64,000 bases of DNA from Halocaridina rubra (Eukaryota > Arthropoda > Malacostraca > Decapoda > Atyidae). The notes under the pieces are model-generated. The model was given only the letters and a program-made list of their open reading frames with translations, made no database searches and was not told where the DNA came from. The position numbers were made by a program, and so were the translations under genes. Of this stretch, positions 24,047 through 35,699 are shown in pieces. Each line of letters opens with the position of its first letter. Within the stretch, counting starts at the first letter, position 1. The DNA lies in NCBI GenBank assembly GCA_037179515.1, contig JAXCGZ010013660.1, positions 1 through 64,000 of the forward strand, in the 5' to 3' direction.

Positions 24047-26455
24047 CGATAGATCCGCCTTTTGAAGGATGATAGGTCATAAGAATTAGGAAAGACAGAA
24101 GGAGGTAGAGAGTTCCAGTATCTGGAGGTAGATGGGAAGAAGCAGTCACTGCACCAACCAATTCGCATATTACAAATCTCCACACAGTACCTGTGAGATA
24201 AGGCCGCTTGGAGACTGTTACGTGGCCTTAGAATGGGGGAGGGATGCAACTCGCCAACTCATCAGGGCAGCGATGGAAGTAGTAGCGCTATAAAAGAGAA
24301 ACGGATGACACTTTACGGCAAAGAGAGAGAGAATCCAGATTAGAAGTAAGAGAAGGATCACTAATGAGTCTGCCTTAGATTCAACCCTATCAAGGAGATA
24401 AGTATAAGAACCACCCCAGATGTGTGAGCAGTATTCTAAGCAGGGACGGATAAGACATTTATAGTTTTCAAGTAACTGTAAAGAGGAAAAGCAATGACAA
24501 AAACGAAACAGAACCCCCGATTTTTTGGATGAAGATTTAGAAATTTGGATTATGTGATTCCTCCAAGACAATTTAAAGGCTATATGGATTCCTAATATGT
24601 TGATAGAATTAAGAGAGTAAATTTCGTTAGTTTCGAAGACAATAGGGTTATCATGAGGAGAAAATAAAGAGATAGCCAGAAACTCTGTTTTGGAGGAATT
24701 AAATTTAACTAAATTTTGAGTGCCCCACTCAGATACTCTCTGCAAATAGGAGTTGAGAGTAGAAGAAAGAGTGATACGAGATTGATACGAGTTGCAGATA
24801 AAGGTTATGAAGAAAAGGCAGAGGAAAGGTGAAGGGTAGAATCATAAGCAAAGGCATGAAGAAGAGAGGAAGATAGGGACTGTAGAAGATCAGTGATGAA
24901 GAGAAGGAACAGAGTAGGTGACAGAACAGAGCCCTGTGGAACACCACTGGTAACAGAGAGGGGGATAGATGTCGCACCAGCAACAACTACAAATATAACA
25001 CAGTCAGAAAGAATACTAGAAATCAGAGAACGGTAAAGCCATAGGCAGGAAGATTGGCCAACTGAGTCTTGTGCCAGACTCTGTCAAAAGCCTTAGAGAT
25101 ATCAAGGGCAACGACAAAGGATTCCCGTTCCTCAGAGAAGATAACCATACATGAGTAAGACAGGACAGGTCACCAGTGGATCTTGCCTTACGGAAGTTGT
25201 ACTGGTGATCGGAGATAAGTGAGTTAGATTCAAGGCATTTCAAGAAGTGAGTATTGAGCAAAGTTTCCAAAACTTTTGCAACAGGGGAGGCTAGGGCAAT
25301 AGGTCTGTAGTTTGAAGGAATAGAGAGATCACCCTTCTTAGGAACAGATTGAATTAGAGAATGCTTCCAAGATGAAGGATAGATACTGGTTTACAGAATG
25401 AGGCGTAAAAGACAGCAAAGCACGGGAACCAGTTCATCTGCAAACTTCTTAAGGAACCTTGCAGGGATACCATCGGGACCAGATGCCTTGTTTGTCTTTA
25501 GCGAGCGAAGAACCTTATGAACTTTGCGTAAAGCAAGGATAAAGGAGGGCATAGGGTAAGAGAGGGGTAAAGATTGAGGGACAGGTGCACTGGAATCATT
25601 TATTGAAGAGTTAGCAGAAAAATGAGACAAAGAGAGTGGCTTTGTCAGTAGGATAGAAAGCTATAGAACCATCAGAACGAATGAGAGGGGGCGAGCTTGA
25701 GTTACAAAAGTTTTTGGCTAAGGACCAGAAGCATTTGCCAGTGGGAGAGGAGTTAAATCACCAACTTTCCTTCTTATAAAGAAAGCCTTAGACCCTCGAA
25801 TCTGAGCTGTACAGCGACTCCTGGCTACAATAAAAGCAGAGCAAGTTAAACGGAAGGAGAGGCTTGGTAAGATCAGTGTGCCCGATTCCTAGCCAGGATA
25901 GCCATGGAGTAGGCACGGTTAAACCAAGGTTTAAAGGAATAGAGAGTTTTTGTGGAAGAGGGATATGCCCCTCCATTCCTGAGGTTATGATCTCGGCAAC
26001 TTTTAGGGCTACCTTATCAAAACTGCGGGACAGAAAGCAGTAGTCATCCTATGGGAAATAAAAGAGGAAGTTTAGCATATTTTCATGTTGGGTACGCTCA
26101 AAGTGCCAAAGGTGGTACTGAGTAGGAGGGATTGGTGGAGGGGGAGCAAAAATGGAGGAGATTGAGATCACAGAGTAGTTAGATTTACCAAGAGGGGAAA
26201 GCACAGAATAAGAGTAGTGGGAAGGATTAGAAGTAAGAAATAGGTTTGGGTGTTTGCTGCATGTTTGTCAGGATCATAAGGAGGATGTTTGATGATTTGT
26301 TCCAGATCATGAGTAATAGAGAAAGAAAGGGCCTTACTTCCTCCCACATCAGGGTGAGAAGAATTAAGCCACTCACTGTGGTGTACATTGAAGTCTCCAA
26401 TGTAGAGAACTTCGGCCTGTGGGTGAGAAGATAGCAAGGACTCATAGTACTCCTT
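23840..26455 (-). mobile_element. LINE-C copy 1 (jockey-like), 5'-truncated in the endonuclease
   Basis: Minus-strand motifs from high to low coordinates: YIGDFNVHHSEWLNSSHPD (about 26410, endonuclease), SGPDGIPARFLKKFADELVP (25490-25430, RT), DHQYNFRKARSTGDL (about 25210), SGTRLSW and VTSGVPQGSVL-type remnants (about 24930-24900), FNSSKTEFLAIS (24700), LIRPCLEYCSHIWGG (about 24440) and SYDLSSFKRRIYRHL (24060). The poly(A) 3' end appears as T-runs at 23839. There are many frameshifts. The family has a 3' UTR ending 'cctgtcccggtgtcacattcat-A(n)'. Confidence 0.85.
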
Positions 26456-26702
26456 ACACTGCCTCCTTTTCCACCTCCTCCTCTCTAAAGCAAGGAGGAA
26501 TGTAGAAACTGCTAGACTTTACCTTATAGCATACGTTACTTTGCCACCAGTTTAAAAGGTTGGTACTATATAGTAGCTTACCGTATGAACTATTACAATG
26601 TCTTATTATTACTGTAACCGAAAAATATATATTATTACTGATAAACTTTACATTCTCTCGTATATCACCTTAAACATTCACTTCAAGTTTAAAATGTTGG
26701 TA
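26456..26702. repeat. Tandem array unit 3 between LINE-C1 and LINE-A2
   Basis: It resumes the array at CTTACACTGCCTCCTTTTCC exactly where unit 2 was cut by LINE-C1. It runs through TTGGTACTGTACTG, where LINE-A2 begins. Confidence 0.75.
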
Positions 26703-26800
26703 CTGTACTGTGATTACCTAATTGCGATTACCTAATTGTGTTTACGGGATAGAGCCCAAAGCTCGTATCTTCCCGTCTCCTGATCGGTTCCATTTTAGAC

Positions 26801-28399
26801 TTAGTGATACTTATCATACCTGTCCTTAAAACTATGGATTGAGATAGCATTAACTACCTCCTCGCTTAGCGAATTCCAATTATCAACTACTCTTACACTG
26901 AAAAAGTATTTCCTTACATCCTGCAAAGAAGTTTTCTTACGAAGCTTCAAACTATGACCTCTAGTTCTAAAGCCAGCCATATCAAAATATCGATCCCTAT
27001 CCACTCTATCATAACCATGAAGGAATTTAAAGACTGTCACCATATCCCCCCTCACTCTTCTAGCTTCCAGTGATGGTAAGTCTAATTCCCTCAGCCTCTC
27101 ATCATAACTGAGATTGCGTATTTCTGGCACCAGTTTCGTGGCATGTCTTTGAACTTTTTCAAGCTTAGCTATGTGCTTTTTCAAGTGCGGATTCCAAAAG
27201 GGGGCTGCATATTCGAGTTTTGGCCTCACACAGGTTACATAAATATTTCTGAACATTTCCTTGTCCATGTGCCTGAAGGCTACCCTTACATTTGATAAGA
27301 ATGCATATGCTGCCCTTACTATGCCATTTATATGTATTTCTGGAGACAAATCTGCCAGTATGTTTACTCCTAGATCTCTCTAATTTTCTGTCTCTTGAAG
27401 TTGTACTCCAGCCACCGAGTAGTCAAGCTTGGGCCTTCTTGCACTTGTACCCATTCTCATTACCTTACTTTTTGAAGTATTGAATTTCATTAGCCACTTT
27501 TCTGACCACTCATGCAGATTATTTAGATCCTCCTGAAGTTCTCTACCATTGTTCTCGTTTTTTACTTTCTTCACAATCTTTGCATCATCTGCAAACATAT
27601 TCATGAATGAATTTACAGACTCTGGTAGGTCATTTACATATACAAGGAACAAAAGTGGCCCTAAAACTGAACCCTGTGGAACTCCACTACTAACTCTTCT
27701 CCATTCAGACACTGAGTGTCTTACTCTAACCCTCTGTTCCCTTCCTTCTAAGTAAGTTTTTATCCATTCCAAAACATTTCCACCTATTCTAGCCATTGAT
27801 TGCAGCTTCCTAATAAGTCTCCCATGTGGAACAGTGCCAAACGCTTTCTGGAAGTCTAGGAATATGCAATCTGCCCAGCCCTCTCTTTCCTGTAAGATTT
27901 GGCTTACCTCATCATAAAATTCTAATAAGTTTGTTACTGTTGATCTACCTTCTCTGAAGCCATGTTGCCTCACTGACAAAAAGTTGAAGGATTCCAAGTG
28001 AAGAGAGATATGTTTCCTTAGTAGTTTCTCCATAACTTTGCAAACTATGCTGGTCAAGGAAACTGGTCTATAGTTCAGAACCGTATCCTTCCTTCCCTTT
28101 TTGAAGATAGGTATCACATTTGCTTGTTTCCAGCATCTTGGAATCTCCCCCGACTCCAGTGACACCTTAAATATGATACTTAGTGCCACTGATATTGTGT
28201 TTGCGCATTTTTTAAGCACATGAGGGGATATGTCATCAGGACCTGTAGCTTTATGAACATCTAAATCCATCAGCGCTTTGCATACCTCTGTGGCTGTAAG
28301 GTTGATGTTCTCTAATACCGGCCCTTGAGCTTCTATCACTGCAATCTGAAGGGGTGGGGTATTTTCTACTGTAAATACTGACTGAAACTCCTTGTTCAA
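26801..28399 (-). pseudogene. LINE-A2 reverse transcriptase region of ORF2
   Basis: It contains the RT fingers/palm set: VIPIFKKGRKDTVLNYRPVS, RQHGFREGRSTVTNLL, LDFQKAFGTVPHG, SGVPQGSVLGPLLF, MFADDAK and the C-terminal ERDLGVN...RHATKLVPEIRNL region. One in-frame TAG lies at about 27380. The initial Met is not real: the frame is continuous with the endonuclease downstream of the 28618 frameshift. Confidence 0.9.
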
Positions 28400-28617
28400 T
28401 TCTTTGCAGATCTCTTCATCCGTCTCAGTGATGCTTCCATCCGCTCTCTTTAGCCTTAAAACCTGTTTTTTTACCTTCAGTTTTCCTCTGATAAAGCTGT
28501 GGAAAAGCTTGGGATTTTCTTTAGCCTTCCTGGTGATGTCCCTCTCATAGTCTCTCTCTGCCTCTCTCCTTTTACTTAGGTAGTCATTTCTTGCTCTTTT
28601 GTAGGTTTGCCAGGCAT

Positions 28618-29622
28618 TTATGTTTTTCTCCTCCTATACCTTTTCCAGCATTTGTCTCTCCACTCCTTAGCTTTTTTACACCCATTATCGAACCATTTCT
28701 CTCTGGCATGAATTACACCTACTTTGGTGACAGGTATGCAGCAATCTACTATCTTCCCATATTTCTCACAAAAGATGTCATACATTTCTTGTGCAGATTT
28801 GTTGTAAAATAAGGTTCTCCAGTCAATAACTGCAAAAAGCTCATTCATTTTGATGTAATCTCCTTTCGGATAGTTCCTCCTCATGTCCTCAGTGCCTCTA
28901 CTCTCAGGAAAAATATCTTCAATGATATACTCCATCAACAACACACAGTGGTCACTCTTTCCAATTGGTGGTTCATACTCAATTTTTTCAATATCCAACA
29001 CATTATCTGTGAACACTAGATCAAGTAGTGATGGCTCATCCCCACCCCTGGCCCTTGTTGGTTCCATTACATGTTGGTGTAGGAAATTCTCTTGTACGCA
29101 ATCTAGGAATCTTGCCCTGAATGAGTCCTCACCACTGTGTGGGTCAAGATTTATCCAATCTATCTCTTTATGATTAAAGTCTCCCATAATCAAAATCCTA
29201 CATTTTTTTTCCCGTGCCATGTTAACAACTGAGTTTATGACTTCAATAGTACCTATATGACTTTCCTCATAAACTTCAAGCCTATTTTGGTTCCTTGGTG
29301 GGTTGTATACAACAGTTATTATAATGCTCTCTGACCCAGTATTTATGCGAGCAACAAGAAATTCCTTGAACTCACTTTCTATAGCCAAATTTATTTCTTC
29401 AACTTGAATCCTTTCACTTATGAGCAGTGCTATCCCTCCACCAGTCCTCTCAGATCTTTCAACCCTTAGTATTCTGAAGCCCTTAGCAGAAACTGTGACA
29501 CTGTTTATGTCCTCACTCAACTTAGTCTCTGTAATTGCTACTATATCTGCCTTACTGTTGTGCATCCTATCTTTTAAATCTACTGCCTTACCAGCTAATC
29601 CATCAGCATTTGTGTATAACAA
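28618..29622 (-). pseudogene. LINE-A2 endonuclease (APE-type) region of ORF2
   Basis: The segment of about 335 codons begins at LLYTNADGLAGK (a TTG, not an ATG; the real initiation point is unclear). The conserved glutamate is in AITETKLSE, a Gly-rich strand in RTGGGIAL, the catalytic D/N in GDFNHKEIDW and the Ser-Asp-His in GKSDHCVLL. It nicks target DNA for target-primed reverse transcription. The frame is lost at 28618 through loss of one T compared with copy 1. Confidence 0.85.
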
Positions 29623-29865
29623 TCTTAATGAGGCCCCATCCCCTGATCTTCTGTCATTATCTTCTTTATCTCCCCTTTGTCTTGAAGAACTCTGTAACGA
29701 AAATTTTTCTTCTGTTCTTCATTCCTTTCATCATTTAACCTTCTTGCCTCTTGCAACAAGTTTTTGATCTTTCCTATCTCTTCCTGTGTTCTGTATCGTC
29801 TAATGAACACTTCTTTGAATTCTTGAAGGTCTTTTTTCTCAACAATATTTCCCTACATGTATTAT

Positions 29866-29948
29866 TGTTACAATGTCTTATAATTACTGTTCATATTACA
29901 ATTTATTATGAGGGAGTTTTTACAATAATAAAATAAACTTATAATAGA
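29866..29948. repeat. Tandem array remnant after LINE-A2
   Basis: TGTATTATTGTTACAATGTCTTATAATTACTGT continues array unit 4 that was cut by LINE-A2 at 26702. Confidence 0.65.
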
Positions 29949-30978
29949 CCTTGTTTCTTTTATGTGCGATTTTTTTATACACGAAATTGCAATAATGCCC
30001 CCCCAAAATAATAGTAAAAAAATTCGAATTTCGCGAATAATGCCCCCCCCCATTTTTTTTATTTTTTTTTAAGTAAAGAAGTGCCTGCGGATGCTTCTTC
30101 CACGAGTACAAAGAGGATTACAATAAGAAAAGATCATCATCATTATACACTATATGGGCACCAACCCTACCTCTGTCATATGTCTATTTAATCTACATTT
30201 GAAGGTGACTAAGGTATTGGCATTTATTATCCTACTAGGAATCCTGTTCCATGCATCAGCTACTCTACGGCATTACCAAGCCAATTTTCACCAATATCTC
30301 TTCTAAACCTAAGTTTATCAAGTTTAAATTCATTACCCATTACGAGTTCTGGTTTGATCATGAATTTTGAAAACTTTATTAATATCACCCTTGTTAATCC
30401 CTTTAAACCATTTATACACCTCAATCATATCCCCCCTAACTCTGCGGCTCTCTAGAGAATGTAGATTAAGTTTTTTAAATCTGTCATATGGTAGATTTAG
30501 GCATTGCATAATTTTTTTTTTCTGTTTTAAGTCTTACTTTGCATATATAATTTTTATTTTATCTTTGTTTACATTTGCAGATAGAGGTTCGTTCTCCTGT
30601 ATCCTCCTCCTCTTCTACCGCATAAGTTACTTGCTCACGGCCACCATGCGTGTCCCAGTGTACTGTATGACTGTTGCCCACTGCATAATATAGTACAGTA
30701 CAGTAATGTATGTTAATTTCTAGCTGTAAAGTGAATATGAATATCTTTTGTATACTCTTAAAAATAGATACAGGGCTTTCTGCTTTGCTATGTAGTAATA
30801 AAATATGTTTTTTTACTTATCTTAAATTTTTGGCATGGTGTGTATATGTAAGGTTTAGAATGTATCTATGCCCTTCATCACTGTTTCCTTTGGAAAATGA
30901 CTCATTTTTTCACGCGATTTTCCATTTACCCGACACTTCTGAGAACCTATCTAGTCGTTATTCTGAGAACTAGGTGTA
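29949..30978. repeat. Composite repeat unit, copy 2 (duplicates 1016-2163)
   Basis: Same order and orientation as copy 1: TTTTATGTGCGATTTTTTTAT, a C-run, a CR1-like fragment, a C/T-rich GCATCCTCCTCCTCTTC stretch, and a Tigger-like TTTTCCATTTACCCGACACTTCTGAGAAC end. The (TA)n block is absent. Confidence 0.8.
30140..30510 (-). mobile_element. CR1-like LINE, RT C-terminal fragment (family F), copy 2
   Basis: Same fragment as at 1340-1700 but with the extra ~20 bp that encodes the DAWNRI-like residues on the minus strand. Belongs to the duplicated composite. Confidence 0.7.
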
Positions 30979-31329
30979 TATAACTTTGCAAAATCTTAGC
31001 ATCTGTCACAGGTAATTATTATTACACTACAACAGATATAACAAATTTATTATAATATTATCATTATTATTATTGATATTATTATTACATATAATTTGCT
31101 TTATTACAGATAAATATCACTCCACAACACTTTACCATCTCTTATTCATCACCAAAGAACCTACACTACAGCTATCAAGTGGATCAACCCACATATTATA
31201 GAATGATTACTGTACTGTATACTACTATTATTATTATTGCATTAATATTCATTGAAACTTTACATTTTATTTTTTTTATTTTACATGGTAGCTGTGTTTA
31301 GCCAAAGTACTGTAAAGTACTGTATATTT

Positions 31330-31438
31330 ACACACTGAACTGTACTTTTTTCGGCTAAACATAACTTACGAACAATTCTTCTTACGAACGGACTTCTGGA
31401 ACTTAACTCATTCATAAGTTGGGAAATGTCTGTACATA
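31330..31438. mobile_element. Tigger-type terminal sequence, solitary
   Basis: On the minus strand this reads CAGACATTTCCCAACTTATG followed by A/T-rich sequence with 'GTTCGTAAG' repeats, the form of a Tigger2-like terminus. No partner end was found, so it may be the right end of Tigger-2 (whose left end was lost at about 20515) or an unrelated fragment. Confidence 0.4.
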
Positions 31439-31779
31439 CTTTCCACTATACACTACGTAGTTATTAGGAATAGCTTCCGTTGAAGCTGATACAAGCCTTG
31501 GAACCCTTCACGCCACAGGCAATAATCATTCCTCCCCCCAAAAAATTCCAAAGATAAAAAACGAAGCCTCATATAATTATAACTGAAATTAGCAAGAGAG
31601 ACATGATACAACCACTAATAAATTAGAACGAGAATTGAGAGGCTAACAGAGTGACAGCTTGCAGCTTCTGCTTTAACAACTTACATCTTTTGGAGAACTT
31701 AGAATTTAGAACTGGCGACTGTGAGAGTTAAACAACCAAAGCAACACAATTACAGTAGTATATAAAGACTTTACTTCAC
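31439..31779. other. Intron sequence, nothing recognised
   Basis: A/T-rich; no exon, terminal repeat or coding relic was seen. Confidence 0.4.
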
Positions 31780-32460
31780 CTGTGAAGCTCTGAACTATAA
31801 TCTCTAGCTGTAGTGTCATCTAATTAAAAGTGTCACTCCCCATTAATTCTGTCAAGACCTTGAAATAATTTAAAAATAGTTACCATATCTCTTCAAGTAT
31901 CTTATAGCAAAATGTGGTATATCTAACACCTTAAGACTTTCCTCATAGTTGATTCTTTATATCTATGTCACTAGCTTTTTATAGTTTTTTAATATGAATT
32001 TAAAAGTGCAAATTCTAGATAAGAGTTACTATTCATAAAAAGGCTAGGTCTTTCTAGGTTCATGAAACTTTCTAAATGTTTCGTGGTCTATATCAGTGAA
32101 AATCATCCTTACCATACATGAGAGCATATGCCCCTTTACTAAAACACTAACAAGCAATTAAAGGGATAAATCTGCCGATACACTGAGCCCTAGATCTCTT
32201 TCACTCTTGGATTCCTTAGGTTCATGAATCTCATTAGCCACTTATACGACCTGCTATGTAAACTACTGAGGTCTCCCATAGTAAGATTTCACACAGAAAA
32301 TGGCAGTCAGAGAAAATAAAGAGTATTTTTCCACGTCTTCATAAAACACATCAACACAACCCTCTAGCTTTCTTCTGATCAGTAGTTTTATTAGTAGTAA
32401 CCTGCACAAAGAATGAATGTCATTCTTTGGCCCAGGCTTCTTCAAACTAAGTACTTGGTG
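31780..32460 (-). mobile_element. Old LINE-A-like fragment (RT C-terminal half)
   Basis: Minus-strand pieces: VFYEDVEKYSLFS (about 32350, equivalent of MFADDAKIVKK), YKWLMRFMNLRN (about 32250), GDLSS and CSHVW (about 32150), and RDMVTIFKLFQGLDRI (about 31890), in the order of LINE-A. It is heavily decayed, with a stop in almost every block. Catalytic FADD has become FYED. Confidence 0.7.
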
Positions 32461-33247
32461 AAATATGGATGGAACAGTTTTCTGAACTCTCCTTGAGTTA
32501 GAGAATTAAATTAAATGCCCATGTTAGCGAAGGTATAGCCGGAATTTTCAATTTTGTCTATTTTAATTTTTGAGGCTCAATTGCCGGTGCAGCAGACCCA
32601 TTATTAGAGGAGATACTCTAGTCTAAAAACACTGCATGGAGGCTCAAAAAATAAAATATTTAATTTTTTAAAATATTTTCTTACACAATGTCCTCTCTTG
32701 CTGTGGTCAATAAGAGAGTTATAACCAGATAGAAAACCACACATTAAAAAAAAATTCAGTGTCATCTCTAATTGTGCATATGTGATCAATCACACTTACA
32801 GTATACATATATATAAACAATATACCAAAGACAGACATGAGATTACACAGTGAACGCATCAAGATTTAAAAGGGTGGACAGCATAATAAATAACGGGTGA
32901 ACAGGTTGCAGATCTTGATTGCAAAACTATGAGAAAAAAAGACATCTAGTCAACTTCTCAACAACACTCCTCTGAAATGTTGAATTACAGAGGACACACA
33001 TAAAAGTACAACAAGGATAAACTACAATACAAGAATAAACATCACATTCATAGGAAATTTTCAGCTCATTACATCGGATTAGTCAGGTATCTGAAAACAC
33101 CTTTATAACAGAAAAGCTTCAAATTGACATTGTTGAGGTTGTAGGTGAGGGTTCCTTATCATATGTCTCAACAATACTTATCTTTTAGCAAAAAAGTAAA
33201 TATGAGATGCTTAACTATACAAAACTAATACTTATTGAAGATCCTAC
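32461..33247. other. Intron sequence, nothing recognised
   Basis: A/T-rich; no repeat or coding pattern I can name. It lies between the LINE-A relic and the exon at 33248. Confidence 0.4.
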
Positions 33248-33433
33248 CTCCAGAATTCTACTAGCTTGTGGACTGAAGTCGAAGCGTGCCCATGCAGGAC
33301 GCATACAAAAATTACGCGTAATAAGTTTCTGCAAATCACTTGCCATACATTCACGATTCAAAATTTTACCCAACAAACCAGGGCCTGTATCATGCTTAGC
33401 AATCTGAATGTCTACTATATCATCGGCAGCAGT
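33248..33433 (-). CDS. Host gene exon 4 (kleisin central region)
   Basis: The exon is 62 codons in phase 0-0, with acceptor GTTTTTGCAG/ACTGCT and donor CTGGAG/GTAGGA. It follows the previous exon after a 1.4-kb intron. The peptide includes GPGLLGKILNRECMASDLQKLITRNF. The pattern of Leu residues followed by LxKLxTR is like the kleisin segment (...LLKLFTR...) that follows the KR-rich core in RAD21-type proteins. No stop occurs in this frame. Confidence 0.6.
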
Positions 33434-34801
33434 CTGCAAAAACATTATAATACTAATTACTAGACATGACATTAATATCCAGGCCAATAATAAACAACAA
33501 CACACCAAGGGCTACTTGCTCAGTAACCACAAAATACAAACCAGACATACTACACAGGTTGGAAGAAATAGAAGCAGGAAATCCAATTAGTATACTCGAA
33601 TAAATTTCTATGAGGAGTGTAAACTTATCACTTAAAGCAATTCAATAGAGACATATAAACTCCTACAATGCCTTAAATGGCATGCAACTTATCCTTAAAT
33701 GCAATCCCACTTTGGAAGTATGTGCAGAATACTTTTAAAATATTTCAAACAAAGAGCTTCAATATTCTTCAAAAAGAATCGCTTTAAAAAACCGAAAACA
33801 TTAAGCAAACACGGTCAGATTATGAACTCGTGTAACAGCAGTAAAACTTACAGCAACTCTCTCTCTCTCAAGATGTCCCTTTAAAAACAATTTATAATAC
33901 AGTTTTTGCAAAAAGACCAGAAGGACAACTTGAGGAGCATCTAAAGTGCAAATATTAATAGTAAAAACATTTTAACACAAAGAAGGCTAAGCAAACATTA
34001 GTAAAACTAACTTAAAATTAGAGCTATTTTTCTTTTTTGGGTGATGGTATGGGCTTAGGGATGCAATGCACTGACTGGTGGACAAATTGCTAGGTCATAA
34101 AGAAGTTTAACATTCCAAATACCATAAGGTTAACAAAATAAACAGATGATATATTTCTGTTCAGGTCTTTATAACTCAGCCTTAATTACAATAAACACAT
34201 GCACTTATGTATCAATGCTAGTATATGCAAATACAGCCTTACACACTTCACTGTCTATGGCATAAGTCTTAAATCAGTCAATAAATGCCTACAGAAAGTA
34301 TCATTAACTTAATATTTACGTAAGTAAAACCTGCCAGTAAAAGCTGCACTTCACATGAAAATAATTACATTTAGAGTAATTCGCGATATAAACGGTCATG
34401 CATTCTTACAAAGTAAAACTGTAACTTTCTAGGGACACATGAATGTCCTCTTCTTACAAAACATTGCTGGATATTGCAGTGACTTTTGATCGCATGAAGA
34501 TGAAACATATTCTTGCTCACATATACAACTTGCATCTAAAAACACCCAAAGGATTTCTTCATATTGCTCTAGAAACTGAGTGACTATGTATACAAAGCAC
34601 TCCACATAATATTAAGAGTGCATGCTATTGTGTTCCTTCCATCCTCATTGACAAAGAACTTATTATCTCGAAAGAAAGTAGATACAATTAGAAATTAACA
34701 GCTGATATACCTAACATTCCACTTTAAAAAAAATATATAAGCACATATGTAATGCGTAATCTAATCAGAATACAGCAATTTTTACAACAGGAAGAACTCA
34801 C
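33434..34801. other. Host-gene intron between exons 3 and 4
   Basis: A 1.4-kb intron with splice sites as described in the exons. A 27-nt phase-0 open micro-segment at 33852-33878 was judged too weak to call. Confidence 0.6.
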
Positions 34802-34957
34802 AGGATTTCTCTTGCTGCTACCAATATCCAAACTCTGTTCTCGTAAAATTACTCTGGAGATCTGGGTTTCCAGATCAAAGATAAGTGCACGCTTACGCTT
34901 GGTTTTTACTATCGCTTGTGGCCTTTTAGGTAGTAAGTGCATAGGTGATAGTCTAAT
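34802..34957 (-). CDS. Host gene exon 3: kleisin core motif (REC8/RAD21-like)
   Basis: The exon is exactly 52 codons, phase 0-0, with acceptor TTGCAG/ATTAGA and donor AATCCT/GTGAGT. The peptide has a basic KTKRKRALIFD stretch followed by LETQISRVILREQ. This matches the arrangement in the central part of alpha-kleisins, where a basic KR-rich run precedes a (L/I)(I/F)xD...T.IS...R.Q segment. The 'ETQIS' form reminds me more of meiotic REC8 than of mitotic RAD21. In the family this part lies between the SMC3-binding N terminus and the SMC1-binding winged helix of the cohesin ring. It is the strongest identifying exon in the window, but assignment rests on memory of the family and not on an alignment. 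Confidence 0.65.
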
Positions 34958-35639
34958 CTGCAATAGAAATTAAGTTAGATTACAATAGTAAAACAGTGCT
35001 TAATGCAAACATATATAAAGGGTACCTAAAATAAACTACAATGAAAATGAATTCTTTAAAACTTTGCTAACTCAAGCTTGGCATAAGATTGTAAAGACAA
35101 TGTTAAGCACATGCAGTCAGAACAGGATACTTGTAATTCAACTATGCAGATACTTAAACTAAACAACTACCATACACTTATACATATATAGAGTACAGTA
35201 TAAAATATATATATTTTTAACTGGAATATAAGCATAACTGAAATCAGTGGAACTACCAGAAAAGATCATTCATAATTTCTTTCCAGTATATCAACTTCTG
35301 GTTTTACACAGCATCATATTCTTATTCAAATCTTTAAAAAAAAAAGTATAAAATATTTTTTGCTGATACTTACAGCACCTCATTAGACCACACAATATTT
35401 TTGTAAGTTTCAAATGGTGAAAAAGAATAAGTTCATCCCAAAGCAATCTTCAAAAGCAAGATTCTAAGGAATAAACCTGACTGCTAATCAATGAAAAGAT
35501 ATTCATATAATCATATGTCCAACTATTTCATCCTAATTTATCATTCTAGCCTGATATCTATCTCCAAAGGGGTCATTCTCTCCTGTTACACAATGGGAGA
35601 GTCATTCATTCAATCACCCCAAGCCACCATTTCTTTCAT
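34958..35639. other. Intron sequence, nothing recognised
   Basis: A/T-rich, no coding relic. It lies upstream (minus strand) of host exon 3 and ends near the mariner-like terminus. Confidence 0.4.
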
Positions 35640-35699
35640 ATCCTACAAAAGGGTGCTGAAATGTTCCTGGCTTTAGGGGTATCGTGAAAAGGTAGAGCT

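Larger units (their letters stand above)
26703..29865 (-). mobile_element. LINE-A copy 2, ORF2 nearly complete, ORF1 truncated
   Basis: The 3' end has two and a half copies of the ATTAGGTAATCACA-type terminal repeat. Endonuclease 29622-28618 (VAITETKLSE, SERTGGGIALLISER, IMGDFNHKEIDWINLDPHS, GKSDHCVLL) is followed by RT 28399-26801 (ATGPDDISPHVLKKC, VNDLPESV, MFADDAKIVKK). The pair is broken by a one-T deletion in a homopolymer near 28622 and by a nonsense TAG at about 27380 (ETEN*RDLG). A 'KAFG' in motif A replaces the usual KAFD seen in copy 1. ORF1 is represented only by its last codons. Looks young: very similar to copy 1 by eye. Confidence 0.95.

Noticed and set aside
33852..33878. 27-nt phase-0 open segment with AG and GT borders (GHLERERVA) between host exons 3 and 4
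   Set aside because: It is mostly a GA run, and the neighbouring exons join without it. Chance is likely.
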